A stretch of 64,000 nt of DNA. Origin: Castellaniella sp. S9. GTDB taxonomy: Bacteria > Pseudomonadota > Gammaproteobacteria > Burkholderiales > Burkholderiaceae_B. This document shows, one piece after another, positions 8,223 through 16,013 of this stretch. Made by a program: the position numbers and the translations under genes. The stretch covers positions 124,001-188,000 of the forward strand of contig NZ_JAPFGD010000002.1 in assembly GCF_027257175.1 (NCBI RefSeq). Direction: 5' to 3'. The first letter of the stretch is position 1. Every line of letters begins with the position of its first letter. The notes under the pieces are model-generated. The model did no database searches and had not been told where the DNA came from. It saw only the letters and a program-made list of their open reading frames with translations.

Positions 8223-9620
8223 ATGAACCGTCCTGATATGACAAAACCCGCGAGCCTGATCCCGCGCTCATGCCGCCCAGCGGTGCTGGCCTGCGCACTG
8301 GCTCTGGCCTGCGGTTTGGCCTCGGCCCAAAGCGGTGGATTCCAGAATAGTGGCAGCGTCATCGGTGATGAGGTCATGTATTCGATTGGTGGCGGGAACG
8401 CCGTCTCGATGAGTGGTGCAGCCGGTATGCGCTCCATCGGTGTGGGCGCCGGTTGGAACAGCAACCTGATTTGTGGCGACATGAATATCAGCACGACGAT
8501 CCAGAACCAACTGAACGGGATCACGAACGGCTTTCAGAACATCATGAGCAGCGTTATACAGAGTGCGACCAGTGCGGTGGCATCGCTTCCCGCGCTGATC
8601 ATCCAGCGGGCTGATCCAGGGCTGTATAACCTGCTGACCAATGGTGTGCTGCAGGCCCGGTTGGACTTTGACCGGTCCAAGCTCCAGTGCCGCGCCATGG
8701 CAGAAAAAATGGCCGACATGGCCGGTGGGCAGATGGGCTGGAACCAGCTTGCCCAGGGTATGGCGCTGCGCGAGGCGGTGGCCAGTAGCGATGCGGTCTC
8801 GGCGATCGAACAGGCCGAAACCAGCCGGGGTAACGACGGCGTGCCGTGGGTCGGCGGTGGTAATGCCGGCGGCGCGGGCCAATCTCCGATCAAGGTGGTG
8901 GGCGATGTGACTCGCGCCGGGTACAACCTGGTCAATGGCCGTAGCGTGTCTGACACGTCGGCCATCGCCCAATCCAGTTGCGGCAGTCTTTCCTGCCAAA
9001 CCTGGTCGTCGCCCGATGCGGCGGTGGCCTGGGCGACGCGAGTCTTGGGTGAACAAGAACAACGCACCTGCGAAGCCTGCACCAAGACCCAGACCGTACC
9101 GGGCGTGGGCTTGACGCCGCTGATCCAGGAGGAATACGACGCCAAGCTCCAAGCGTTGCAAGAACTGATTACGGGCGCTCGCAACACGACGTTTGAGAAC
9201 CTGCACGAAGCTGGCAGTGCATCGCTGCCGATCACTCGCGGCGTTGTCGAAGCCCTACGCGACGAACCCGACCAGGACATTCTGGCCCGCCGTTTGGCGT
9301 CCGAAGTCGCGCTGGCCTCCGTACTGGAAAAAGCGCTGCTGTTGCAACGCACGTTGTTGACCGGCAAGAAGGAACCCAACGTCGCGGCCAACCAAATGGC
9401 GGTGGATGCGGTGAACCAGGAAAGCGACACGCTGGATCGGGAAATCCAGAACCTCAAGACCGAACTGGAACTGCGTCGTGAACTGGCGAATAACTCGCCC
9501 ATGGCGATTATCCAACGGCATAGCACACGGGCGGCGGGCTCACGCGGTGTCTACCAGGGCGACCCAGTGCCCGACCGTCTGCAGCAATTGCAGCGGTCCG
9601 CACCGGGCGGCACACCATGA
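8223..9620 (+). CDS. ICE conjugation protein, TIGR03755 family (TraH-like position)
   Basis: A 465-residue exported protein: a signal peptide of about 35 residues ends at GLASAQS, followed by a Gly/Ser-rich segment, a Cys-containing middle part (CGSLSCQTW and CEACTKTQ) and a helical C-terminal region. This matches the TIGR03755 family of PFGI-1-type ICEs, which occupies the position of TraH in related systems. It is probably a periplasmic component of the mating pore. Its stop codon overlaps the start of the following small membrane protein gene, so the operon continues. Confidence 0.85.
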   Translation: MNRPDMTKPASLIPRSCRPAVLACALALACGLASAQSGGFQNSGSVIGDEVMYSIGGGNAVSMSGAAGMRSIGVGAGWNSNLICGDMNISTTIQNQLNGITNGFQNIMSSVIQSATSAVASLPALIIQRADPGLYNLLTNGVLQARLDFDRSKLQCRAMAEKMADMAGGQMGWNQLAQGMALREAVASSDAVSAIEQAETSRGNDGVPWVGGGNAGGAGQSPIKVVGDVTRAGYNLVNGRSVSDTSAIAQSSCGSLSCQTWSSPDAAVAWATRVLGEQEQRTCEACTKTQTVPGVGLTPLIQEEYDAKLQALQELITGARNTTFENLHEAGSASLPITRGVVEALRDEPDQDILARRLASEVALASVLEKALLLQRTLLTGKKEPNVAANQMAVDAVNQESDTLDREIQNLKTELELRRELANNSPMAIIQRHSTRAAGSRGVYQGDPVPDRLQQLQRSAPGGTP

Positions 9621-9961
9621 ACGCCGCGTGGCTACGTAAGTGGTTCAACCGGCGCGCTGCTAGAGCGCTGCTGTGGACAGTATTGCTGCTGGTCGTGGCG
9701 GTGGCAGCTAATGTCGCGGGCATCTACTTCCTGGGAAGCATTGCTAGCTGGGAGCAGTGGCTGGCAGAGGCCTCTGGCTTTTTCCTGCTGTGGCGCCTGT
9801 GCCTCTACGCGGCGACCGCCTACGGGTGGCGGTGGATGCGCCGACGGCTGCTCGCCAGGCAATCCGATGCGGCAACCCGACGCCGATTGCTACGCACGGA
9901 GATCGCTGGCGTCCTGGCGCTGGTCACACTGGAGTGCAGTCTGCTGATGCAGAGCACGTAG
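9617..9961 (+). CDS. Small ICE membrane protein, hypothetical
   Basis: A 114-residue protein with about three predicted membrane segments (near residues 17-40, 50-70 and 94-110) and an Arg-rich loop between the last two. The ATG overlaps the stop of the preceding gene (ATGA), and the TraG-like gene follows after 15 bases. Small membrane proteins of this kind occur at the same position in related ICEs. It has no recognisable domain. Confidence 0.65.
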   Translation: MNAAWLRKWFNRRAARALLWTVLLLVVAVAANVAGIYFLGSIASWEQWLAEASGFFLLWRLCLYAATAYGWRWMRRRLLARQSDAATRRRLLRTEIAGVLALVTLECSLLMQST

Positions 9962-9976
9962 CGGGAGCGCTGAACC

Positions 9977-11500
9977 ATGACGCTGTTCACGACCGATTAC
10001 CTGGAGTATTACCTGACGCTGGTGGGCTGGATCGTGCACAACGGCATCTGGTCGGTACTGGTGGCCAGTGGCGTGTTTGCCATCCCCTTCATTGCCATCA
10101 TCCTGCAGGAGTGGCTCAAAGCCCGTGGCGAAGGCGCCGACGAAGGCAATAAGGGTCTGCTGTCGGCCGCACGTATCGAAACCCGCGTGTGGGTGGCGGT
10201 TGTTGTGGTACTTTTCGCTGGCATCCCGTTCATCGACGTGGACCTGAGCCGGGTGCGCTTTGACGATGCCCGTTCCCGCCAATGCGGGGTGAGCGTACCG
10301 CAGCCTTCCGATACCGGCTGGAGCCAATCCTTCACCACCCTGAACGACCAAAGCGCCAAGGTGCCTGTGTGGTGGGGGTTTATGCACGCGCTTTCTCGCG
10401 GCCTCACCAGCGCATCGGTCGCCGCGATTCCCTGCGGTACCGAGTTGCGTCAACTACGCATGGAGATCGATGCCACACGAATCGATGATCCGGTACTGGC
10501 CCAGGAGGTATCGGATTTCTCACATGACTGCTACGGTCCGGCCCGCGCCAAGCTGTTCATGAGCCGTCCAGAACTGGATGACGTGCAGATGCACGATGTC
10601 ACCTGGATCGGATCGCGGTATTTCGTGGACTCGGCGGGCTATTACGACACCTACCGCTCACGCACCCCGCGCGACGCCTGGCCTTATGACAGCATCCGCG
10701 ATGCGGGTCTCGCCCAGGTACCCAGTGGCGGTGGCTATCCGACCTGCCGGCAGTGGTGGAGCGACGGGAGCAGCGGGCTGCGGGCGCGCCTGCTGTCCCA
10801 GGTTGATTCCGGCCTGCTCAACCGCGTCGCTGGTTGGGCCGGGTTTCTCACCCGTGCCGAGGTCGATGATTCGGTGATCCGCGCGGTCGCTGCGCCGCGC
10901 CAGCAAAAACTGAATCAGGGCGCGGTCTATACCGACTACGGCGGCCAGATCGACAAGACGCTGCCCAATGTCGTGACCCGCGCCGCCAGCGACCTTGGCA
11001 TCACGATCGGCTCGATCGGCTTTTTCCCCGCCATGGATGTGGTGCGCCAGGCGCTGCCCATGGTGTTGTCGTTCCTGAAGATGGCGCTGGTGATCTGCAT
11101 CCCGCTGGTGCTTATCATCAGTACCTACGAGCTCAAGGCCGTAGTGACGGTCAGCGTGGTGCAGTTTGCCTTGTTCTTTGTGGACTTTTGGTTCCAGCTG
11201 GCACGCTGGATCGACAGCACGATCCTAGATGCGCTCTATGGCAGCGGGTGGGGATGGAATCGGCCAGTCACCAATTTTGATCCGCTGATGGGGCTAAATA
11301 ACAGCTTTGGCGATATGTTGCTGAACTTCGTGATGGCGACGATGTTTCTGGTGCTGCCCGCGTTCTGGATCACTGCGCTAACGTGGGCGGGAGTTAGGGC
11401 TGGAAACGCGCTTCAAGGCTTGGCCGATGGTACGCGCGGAGCGGGAGAGGCTGGTCGTGGGGGTTCAAGCGTGCTGATGAGCGCAGCCAGGAAAAGCTAA
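9977..11500 (+). CDS. traG: Conjugal transfer protein with TraG N-terminal-like domain
   Basis: A 507-residue inner-membrane protein with hydrophobic segments near residues 20-45, 65-80 and a cluster at about 355-410 and 445-475, with a large periplasmic part between them. This layout matches the TraG_N family of F-like and PFGI-1-type ICE systems, where the protein helps stabilise mating pairs and assemble the pilus. It is much shorter than F TraG, as usual for this ICE family. It closes the plus-strand operon and runs convergently into the DUF3742 gene, with 12 bases between the stop codons. Confidence 0.85.
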   Translation: MTLFTTDYLEYYLTLVGWIVHNGIWSVLVASGVFAIPFIAIILQEWLKARGEGADEGNKGLLSAARIETRVWVAVVVVLFAGIPFIDVDLSRVRFDDARSRQCGVSVPQPSDTGWSQSFTTLNDQSAKVPVWWGFMHALSRGLTSASVAAIPCGTELRQLRMEIDATRIDDPVLAQEVSDFSHDCYGPARAKLFMSRPELDDVQMHDVTWIGSRYFVDSAGYYDTYRSRTPRDAWPYDSIRDAGLAQVPSGGGYPTCRQWWSDGSSGLRARLLSQVDSGLLNRVAGWAGFLTRAEVDDSVIRAVAAPRQQKLNQGAVYTDYGGQIDKTLPNVVTRAASDLGITIGSIGFFPAMDVVRQALPMVLSFLKMALVICIPLVLIISTYELKAVVTVSVVQFALFFVDFWFQLARWIDSTILDALYGSGWGWNRPVTNFDPLMGLNNSFGDMLLNFVMATMFLVLPAFWITALTWAGVRAGNALQGLADGTRGAGEAGRGGSSVLMSAARKS

Positions 11501-11512
11501 GGAAGCACCAGT

Positions 11513-11887
11513 TCAATCGTCTTCAAAGCGTGGGTCTGGATCATCGTTGAACGAAGCGGGGTGATAAAAAATGCTTTTCCGATGATCCCTTTCTTCTGCA
11601 TTACGCCCTAAGAAGTCATCTTCATCCTGCTCGTTTGAATGCCCCGCAACCCAGGCTGCGGCTACTGCGAACCCCAGCAGCAGCGCCAGCCAGAACGCGG
11701 TATAAAGTAGCCCTACCACCACGGCCAACGTGACGATCCACAGCAACGTGCTGACAATAGGAGCAGGTAGACCTTGAGCCACCAGCCAGCCCGACACTTC
11801 ACGTTCACTGCGCAGATAACCACGCCGTCCGCGAGCAAGCCAGCGGCCAACGCGTTCTGCTTTACTAATGCGGGTTGTCTGGTTCAT
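11513..11887 (-). CDS. DUF3742 family membrane protein
   Basis: A 124-residue protein with one strong hydrophobic region (about residues 45-80) and an acidic C-terminal tail rich in Asp and Glu. It matches DUF3742, a family found almost only next to traG in PFGI-1-type ICEs. An alternative start a few codons upstream (11896 or 11893) is possible; the chosen ATG has an AGGTG element six bases away. Function is unknown, but conservation of position suggests a role in transfer or its regulation. Confidence 0.75.
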   Translation of the reverse strand: MNQTTRISKAERVGRWLARGRRGYLRSEREVSGWLVAQGLPAPIVSTLLWIVTLAVVVGLLYTAFWLALLLGFAVAAAWVAGHSNEQDEDDFLGRNAEERDHRKSIFYHPASFNDDPDPRFEDD

Positions 11888-11931
11888 GATCATCACCTAT
11901 CCAGGAGACAGAGTTTCGAAAGCGGGTTCGG

Positions 11932-12342
11932 CTAACTTAGCAGCGCGATATTCAGGCCTTGAACACGCTGAAACATGACGTCGCCCGTCAAGAACACGTG
12001 ATTCTGGCCCAGTTGCAGGCAGCTGGCCGCCTGCAATGCATCTGGTGTACGCAGCCCATGGCGTACGCGGATCGCCGCCGCTAACTCGACGACCTCCCGG
12101 TTCATCTCCACCCACACGAGATCAGGGCGAGCGAAGAACGCATCGAATAGCGCCAATGTGCCCATGTCGTTGGCTTTCATCGGGCCTACGCGACACTCAA
12201 GCCAAGAGAGACGGCTGACAGCCGATTCGATTCCTGGGTACGTCTGCGTCGCTTCGGCAAGCTGGTTGCGCACCCGGCTGGCGAAGGGCTCATTGCCTTC
12301 GATCAGATAGATGAGGGCACAGGCATCGAAGAATGCAATCAC
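11932..12342 (-). CDS. PIN-domain toxin, VapC-like
   Basis: A 136-residue PIN-domain protein. Acidic residues expected for the Mg2+-dependent RNase site are visible: D6 in the FFDACALIYLIE start, a Glu/Asp pair in the middle and TPDALQAASC plus TGDVMFQ near the C-terminus. The GTG start overlaps the stop of the antitoxin gene by four bases (GTGA), as is normal for antitoxin-first type II modules. Such toxins cleave RNA and are held inactive by the partner. It probably helps the ICE persist. Confidence 0.85.
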   Translation of the reverse strand: MIAFFDACALIYLIEGNEPFASRVRNQLAEATQTYPGIESAVSRLSWLECRVGPMKANDMGTLALFDAFFARPDLVWVEMNREVVELAAAIRVRHGLRTPDALQAASCLQLGQNHVFLTGDVMFQRVQGLNIALLS

Positions 12343-12608
12343 CAGGCGCGCTCTTCCGCCAACGTAGCGTTAATATCATCCTTCTCACGTGTGCCCGCAG
12401 ATGGCTGCGTCAGCAGCCACTGCAACGCCGTCATCCCTGGGACGACCGATGGTCCCTTGCCTGTGAGGCGCTGGTATTCCGCTTCAGATAACACTACTGC
12501 TGCCGACTTATTGCGCTTGATGATATGCACCGGACCTCGCCGCAGGCCTTCTTCAATGGCGGCCATACCTCGGCGCTTAATCTCGGCTACGGTCACGCTA
12601 TTGTTCAT
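12339..12608 (-). CDS. Type II antitoxin, Phd/YefM-like
   Basis: An 89-residue protein whose N-terminal part (SVTVAEIKRRGMAAIEEGL, then VHIIKRNKSAAVVLSEAEYQRL) is typical of Phd/YefM antitoxins, which bind their own promoter with the N-terminal fold and the toxin with the C-terminal tail. The ATG at 12608 has GGAGG five bases upstream. The gene is translationally coupled to the PIN toxin that follows it. Confidence 0.85.
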   Translation of the reverse strand: MNNSVTVAEIKRRGMAAIEEGLRRGPVHIIKRNKSAAVVLSEAEYQRLTGKGPSVVPGMTALQWLLTQPSAGTREKDDINATLAEERAW

Positions 12609-12772
12609 GAAAGCCTCCAAAAAAAGTACTGAAACTGTTTAAATAGTATCAATTTCAGTATCAAACGGCAAGAGGGACGAAGATGTGCACCATTAGCTTA
12701 TCAATCCGTGGTGTATCTTGAGCGCACCATTGATGCTGCGGGCTGTCATTGTCATCGATTCCTTCGGCCTGA

Positions 12773-13189
12773 CTAATCAGTAGAAAATGGATTCCTGAGT
12801 GTCAAGCTGTCCTCCAGAATCTGACCATGGTTCATATCTTCACTATAGAGCGTCTGGCAACCAGCCGCCGTAGCCGCCGCGACGATGCATGCATCATAAA
12901 ACGACAGTTTATGACGTTCAGCGATCAATATGGCTTGGTCGTGGATGGTTTCTGTGAGCGGAACAACCTTGCAAAAGCCCCGTACCAGTTCCAGAAACTG
13001 CGCAATCTCATCCCAGTTCATCGTCAGCTTGCGGCGGCATACGTGCGTGACCTCATTGAGCACTTGCACACTGATGACCGGTCCAGCCTTCAATAGGCTT
13101 TCGGCCTTATCCGCCTTGGTTGAATCCTCCGACAGCAGGTACAGCACCACATTGCTGTCCATAAAATGCTTGAACTTAGTCGCGCGCAT
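12773..13189 (-). CDS. PIN-domain toxin, VapC-like (second module)
   Basis: A 138-residue PIN-domain protein with the characteristic MDSNVVLYLLSED start, an internal NEVTHV segment and the C-terminal FYDACIVAAATAAGCQTLYSEDM motif carrying the remaining acidic residues. It is predicted to be an RNase toxin. It overlaps the antitoxin gene upstream by 14 bases; a start at 13162 (MDSN) would remove the overlap and cannot be excluded. It is a different PIN subfamily from the toxin at 11932. Confidence 0.82.
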   Translation of the reverse strand: MRATKFKHFMDSNVVLYLLSEDSTKADKAESLLKAGPVISVQVLNEVTHVCRRKLTMNWDEIAQFLELVRGFCKVVPLTETIHDQAILIAERHKLSFYDACIVAAATAAGCQTLYSEDMNHGQILEDSLTLRNPFSTD

Positions 13190-13409
13190 TCGCCTCGTCC
13201 CGGCTGAAACGGAAATCCGCAGGCAGTTTGCCCCGGAAGGTACGCAGACGCTTCAGCAAGGCTTCAGAACCCGGCTTCTTGCGAACCGCAAACGCGCGCG
13301 GGCCGTCCACGACGATCTCAATATCGTCACCTTCTTGCAACTCCAGGGCTTCTACCAGGCTGGCCGGAAGGCGCACGGCCAAGCTGTTACCCCATTTGGC
13401 GACTTGCAT
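13176..13409 (-). CDS. AbrB/MazE-type antitoxin
   Basis: A 77-residue protein with a SpoVT/AbrB swapped-hairpin DNA-binding domain (MQVAKWGNSLAVRLPASLV... GDDIEIV) and a charged C-terminal tail for toxin binding. The ATG at 13409 is preferred because the family begins with this MQVAKWGNS-type motif, although the frame stays open to 13583. It sits just downstream of a dyad that is likely its own operator. Confidence 0.85.
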   Translation of the reverse strand: MQVAKWGNSLAVRLPASLVEALELQEGDDIEIVVDGPRAFAVRKKPGSEALLKRLRTFRGKLPADFRFSRDEANARD

Positions 13410-13428
13410 GCTAATAACTCCTACATTT

Positions 13429-13451
13429 GATATACATTTCAATTGTATATC
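13429..13451 (-). promoter_or_regulatory. Likely autoregulatory operator of the AbrB/PIN module
   Basis: GATATACA and TGTATATC form perfect 8-base arms separated by seven bases, 20 bases upstream of the AbrB-type antitoxin start. AbrB-family antitoxins bind such AT-rich dyads at their own promoter. The position fits, but binding is inferred. Confidence 0.6.
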
Positions 13452-13680
13452 TATAGATGCAAATTGCAAGATATGTGCTGACGGGTACAACAGGTTTGGT
13501 TGCCAATCCGAGTCTGCCTGTCCCGCATTGATACTGGCGTAGCAAGACCGGATTGCCCTATACCCAAAGGGTTCAAAGGCCAAAGGGCCAGGAAGGGGGA
13601 AGGGAATGGAGCCAAGGGGAAAGGCCCTACCTGAAAAGGCAAAAAAGGCTCTCTTGCCTGCCCATTACCAGAGGTTTTAC

Positions 13681-15540
13681 ATGCTCTCGCTGTTCCAGCG
13701 CAAACGGCTACTGCCAGTTATAGATACGACCGCTATACCCCTGACCGAACCACTCAAAGGGCTGACGCGGCCAGAGTCGGCTGCTTCACTGTTGTCCACG
13801 CCTCGACGCCAACGTCTGCTGGAACACATTTGGCAACGCACGTCACTCTCGCGCCAGCAGTTTGCATTGCTGTACCGCGCACCGCTGGAACGTTATGCCG
13901 AGCTGGTGCAGCTATTTCCCGCCTCGGAAAGCCATCACCACGCCTATCCGGGCGGCATGCTCGACCATGGGCTGGAAATCGTGGCCTATGCCTTGAAACT
14001 GCGCCAGTCTCATCTGTTGCCTGCGGGAACAACACCCGAAGACCAGGCCGCCCAGGCAGAAGCCTGGACTGCGGCGACGGCCTATGCCGCGCTGCTACAC
14101 GACATCGGCAAGATCGCGGTGGATCAGCATGTGGAGCATGAAGACGGTAGCGCCTGGCATCCCTGGCACGGCCCGCTGACTCGGCCATACCGTTTTCGCT
14201 ACCGGGAAGGGCGTGAGTATCGACTGCACAGCGCCGCCACCGGACTGCTCTACACACGGGTGCTCGATGGCAGCATTCTGGACTGGCTTAACGGTTTCCC
14301 GCTGCTTTGGTCGGCATTGCTCTACGTGCTGGCCGGTCAGTATGAACACGCTGGGGTGCTGGGCGAACTGGTCATTCAGGCTGATCGTGCGTCGGTGGCC
14401 CAGGCATTGGGGGGCGATCCCGCACGCGCCATGGCCGCGCCCAAGCACGCACTGCAGCGCAAGCTGCTGGAAGGCCTTCGCTACCTACTAAAGGAAGAGC
14501 TGAAGCTGAACCAGCCCCAGGCCTCCGATGGCTGGCTTACCCAGGATGCACTCTGGCTGGTCAGTAAGACGGTTTCGGATAAGCTACGTGCGCATCTGCT
14601 CTCGCAGGGCATCGACGGTATCCCAGCGAACAACACTGCCGTTTTTAATGTGTTGCAGGATCATGGCATGTTGCAACCGAACCCGGAAGGCAAGGCCATT
14701 TGGAAGGCGACGGTCACGAGCGAGAGCGGCTGGTCGAACACCTTCACCTTCTTGCGCGTGGCACCCGCGTTGATCTGGGAGTCCGGAGAGCGGCCCGATC
14801 CATTCGCGGGCACGGTGGCGATCGATACCACGTTGACCAGCGAGGCGGCGGACGCGGCTGTGGCCGAATCGGCACCCGTGGTGGGCCAACCGCCAGCGGA
14901 TCAGGAAGCTTCACCATCAGCCGGTGATACTGTAATTGTATCGACTTCGGCAGTGTTCCCGGTGCCGCCTCGGGATACGGCTAGTGCGCCGGACGCCATA
15001 GACGATCTATTGACGATGATTGGCATGGACGGATCTTCCTCTGCGGTCCACGGCGAGGACTCTTCGTCCAGGGCGACCCCAAATCCAACTGCGCCATCTC
15101 CGCTTACTCCAACCACGCAGTTGACGCACGTTGCCAGTTCGCCAGTCCTGGGGGGACAACCGTCCGGCGAGCATTTCATGGTGTGGCTGAGGGAGGGCAT
15201 CCAGTTGCGCAAACTCATCATCAACGATGCGAAGGCGTTGGTGCATACGGTGAACGACACCGCCTACCTGGTCAGCCCCGGCGTGTTCCAGCGCTACGCA
15301 CAAGAGTATCCGCAGGTCGGTGCGCTAGCTAAACAGGAGAAGCAGCAGGACTGGCAGTGGGTGCAGAAGCGTTTTGAGAAGCTACGTCAGCATCGTAAGC
15401 AGCCCAACGGACTGAATATTTGGACCTGCGACGTTCTTGGACCACGGAAATCCCGAAGGCTTCACGGCTATTTGTTAGTTGACCCCAGTTTGTTATTCAC
15501 TGAGTTGCCTCCCAGTAATCCCTATCTCAATCTTGTATGA
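13681..15540 (+). CDS. traI: MobH-type conjugative relaxase with HD domain (TraI_2, ICE PFGI-1 class)
   Basis: A 619-residue relaxase of the MobH family. The N-terminal TraI_2/HD region shows HHHAYPGGMLDHGLEI followed by LLHDIGK and DQHVEHED, the His/Asp metal ligands of the HD-type fold. A variable Pro/Ser/Thr-rich linker (about residues 350-480) leads to a C-terminal winged-helix-like domain. The protein nicks oriT and pilots the transferred strand. The ATG at 13681 with GAGG seven bases upstream fits the usual MLSLF start of this family; an upstream start at 13606 is less likely. It is the last transfer gene before the metal-resistance cargo. Confidence 0.88.
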   Translation: MLSLFQRKRLLPVIDTTAIPLTEPLKGLTRPESAASLLSTPRRQRLLEHIWQRTSLSRQQFALLYRAPLERYAELVQLFPASESHHHAYPGGMLDHGLEIVAYALKLRQSHLLPAGTTPEDQAAQAEAWTAATAYAALLHDIGKIAVDQHVEHEDGSAWHPWHGPLTRPYRFRYREGREYRLHSAATGLLYTRVLDGSILDWLNGFPLLWSALLYVLAGQYEHAGVLGELVIQADRASVAQALGGDPARAMAAPKHALQRKLLEGLRYLLKEELKLNQPQASDGWLTQDALWLVSKTVSDKLRAHLLSQGIDGIPANNTAVFNVLQDHGMLQPNPEGKAIWKATVTSESGWSNTFTFLRVAPALIWESGERPDPFAGTVAIDTTLTSEAADAAVAESAPVVGQPPADQEASPSAGDTVIVSTSAVFPVPPRDTASAPDAIDDLLTMIGMDGSSSAVHGEDSSSRATPNPTAPSPLTPTTQLTHVASSPVLGGQPSGEHFMVWLREGIQLRKLIINDAKALVHTVNDTAYLVSPGVFQRYAQEYPQVGALAKQEKQQDWQWVQKRFEKLRQHRKQPNGLNIWTCDVLGPRKSRRLHGYLLVDPSLLFTELPPSNPYLNLV

Positions 15541-15592
15541 TTTAATTTGACCCGCAACGAACTAACCAGCAATCGCAGCGGGCTTGCTACAA

Positions 15593-15994
15593 CTATTGTC
15601 TATCGGCTGTGTGCTCGAGGTCGTCCAAAATCGGACAGTCGGGACGGTTATCGCCGGAGCAACACTCGATCAACGCCTGAAGCGTATTGGTAATTTGTTC
15701 CAGGCTGTCGATTTTCTCGCGCAGCTCTGCCATGTGAGCTGTAGCGATACGTTTCACGTCAGCGCTCTGGCGCGATTTGTCGCGCCAGAGGCCCAAAAGC
15801 TCATTGATCTCGGCCACCGGAAAGCCAAGATCACGCCCCCGGCGGATAAACCGCAGCATGTGCACATCAGATGCAGAATAATTGCGATAACCCGACTGCC
15901 TGCGATTCGCTCGGGGGATCAGTCCGGTTTGTTCATAGTATCGGATCATCTTCGCTGAGACACCTGAGGCTTTCGCTACTTCCCCAATATTCAT
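15593..15994 (-). CDS. cueR: Copper-responsive MerR-family regulator CueR
   Basis: A 133-residue MerR-family activator: an N-terminal winged helix-turn-helix (MNIGEVAKASGVSAKMIRYYE), a dimerisation helix and a C-terminal metal loop with C112 and C120. Ser77 marks the regulators of monovalent ions (Cu+, Ag+, Au+) rather than the divalent-sensing members. It follows the copper ATPase gene by 19 bases on the same strand, so copA and cueR form an operon controlled by CueR itself. It probably activates the promoter at 18568-18598 when cytosolic Cu+ rises. Confidence 0.9.
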   Translation of the reverse strand: MNIGEVAKASGVSAKMIRYYEQTGLIPRANRRQSGYRNYSASDVHMLRFIRRGRDLGFPVAEINELLGLWRDKSRQSADVKRIATAHMAELREKIDSLEQITNTLQALIECCSGDNRPDCPILDDLEHTADRQ

Positions 15995-16013
15995 TTCAAT
16001 ATCTCCTTTCCAA

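Noticed and set aside
8268-9206. A 312-codon minus-strand frame
   Set aside because: It lies entirely opposite the TIGR03755-family gene and has Arg/His-rich composition typical of the antisense of a GC-rich gene.
15541-15592. Possible ICE end (att site) after the relaxase gene
   Set aside because: No tRNA end, direct repeat or integrase gene is present here, and related ICEs carry cargo after the relaxase; the boundary probably lies outside the window.
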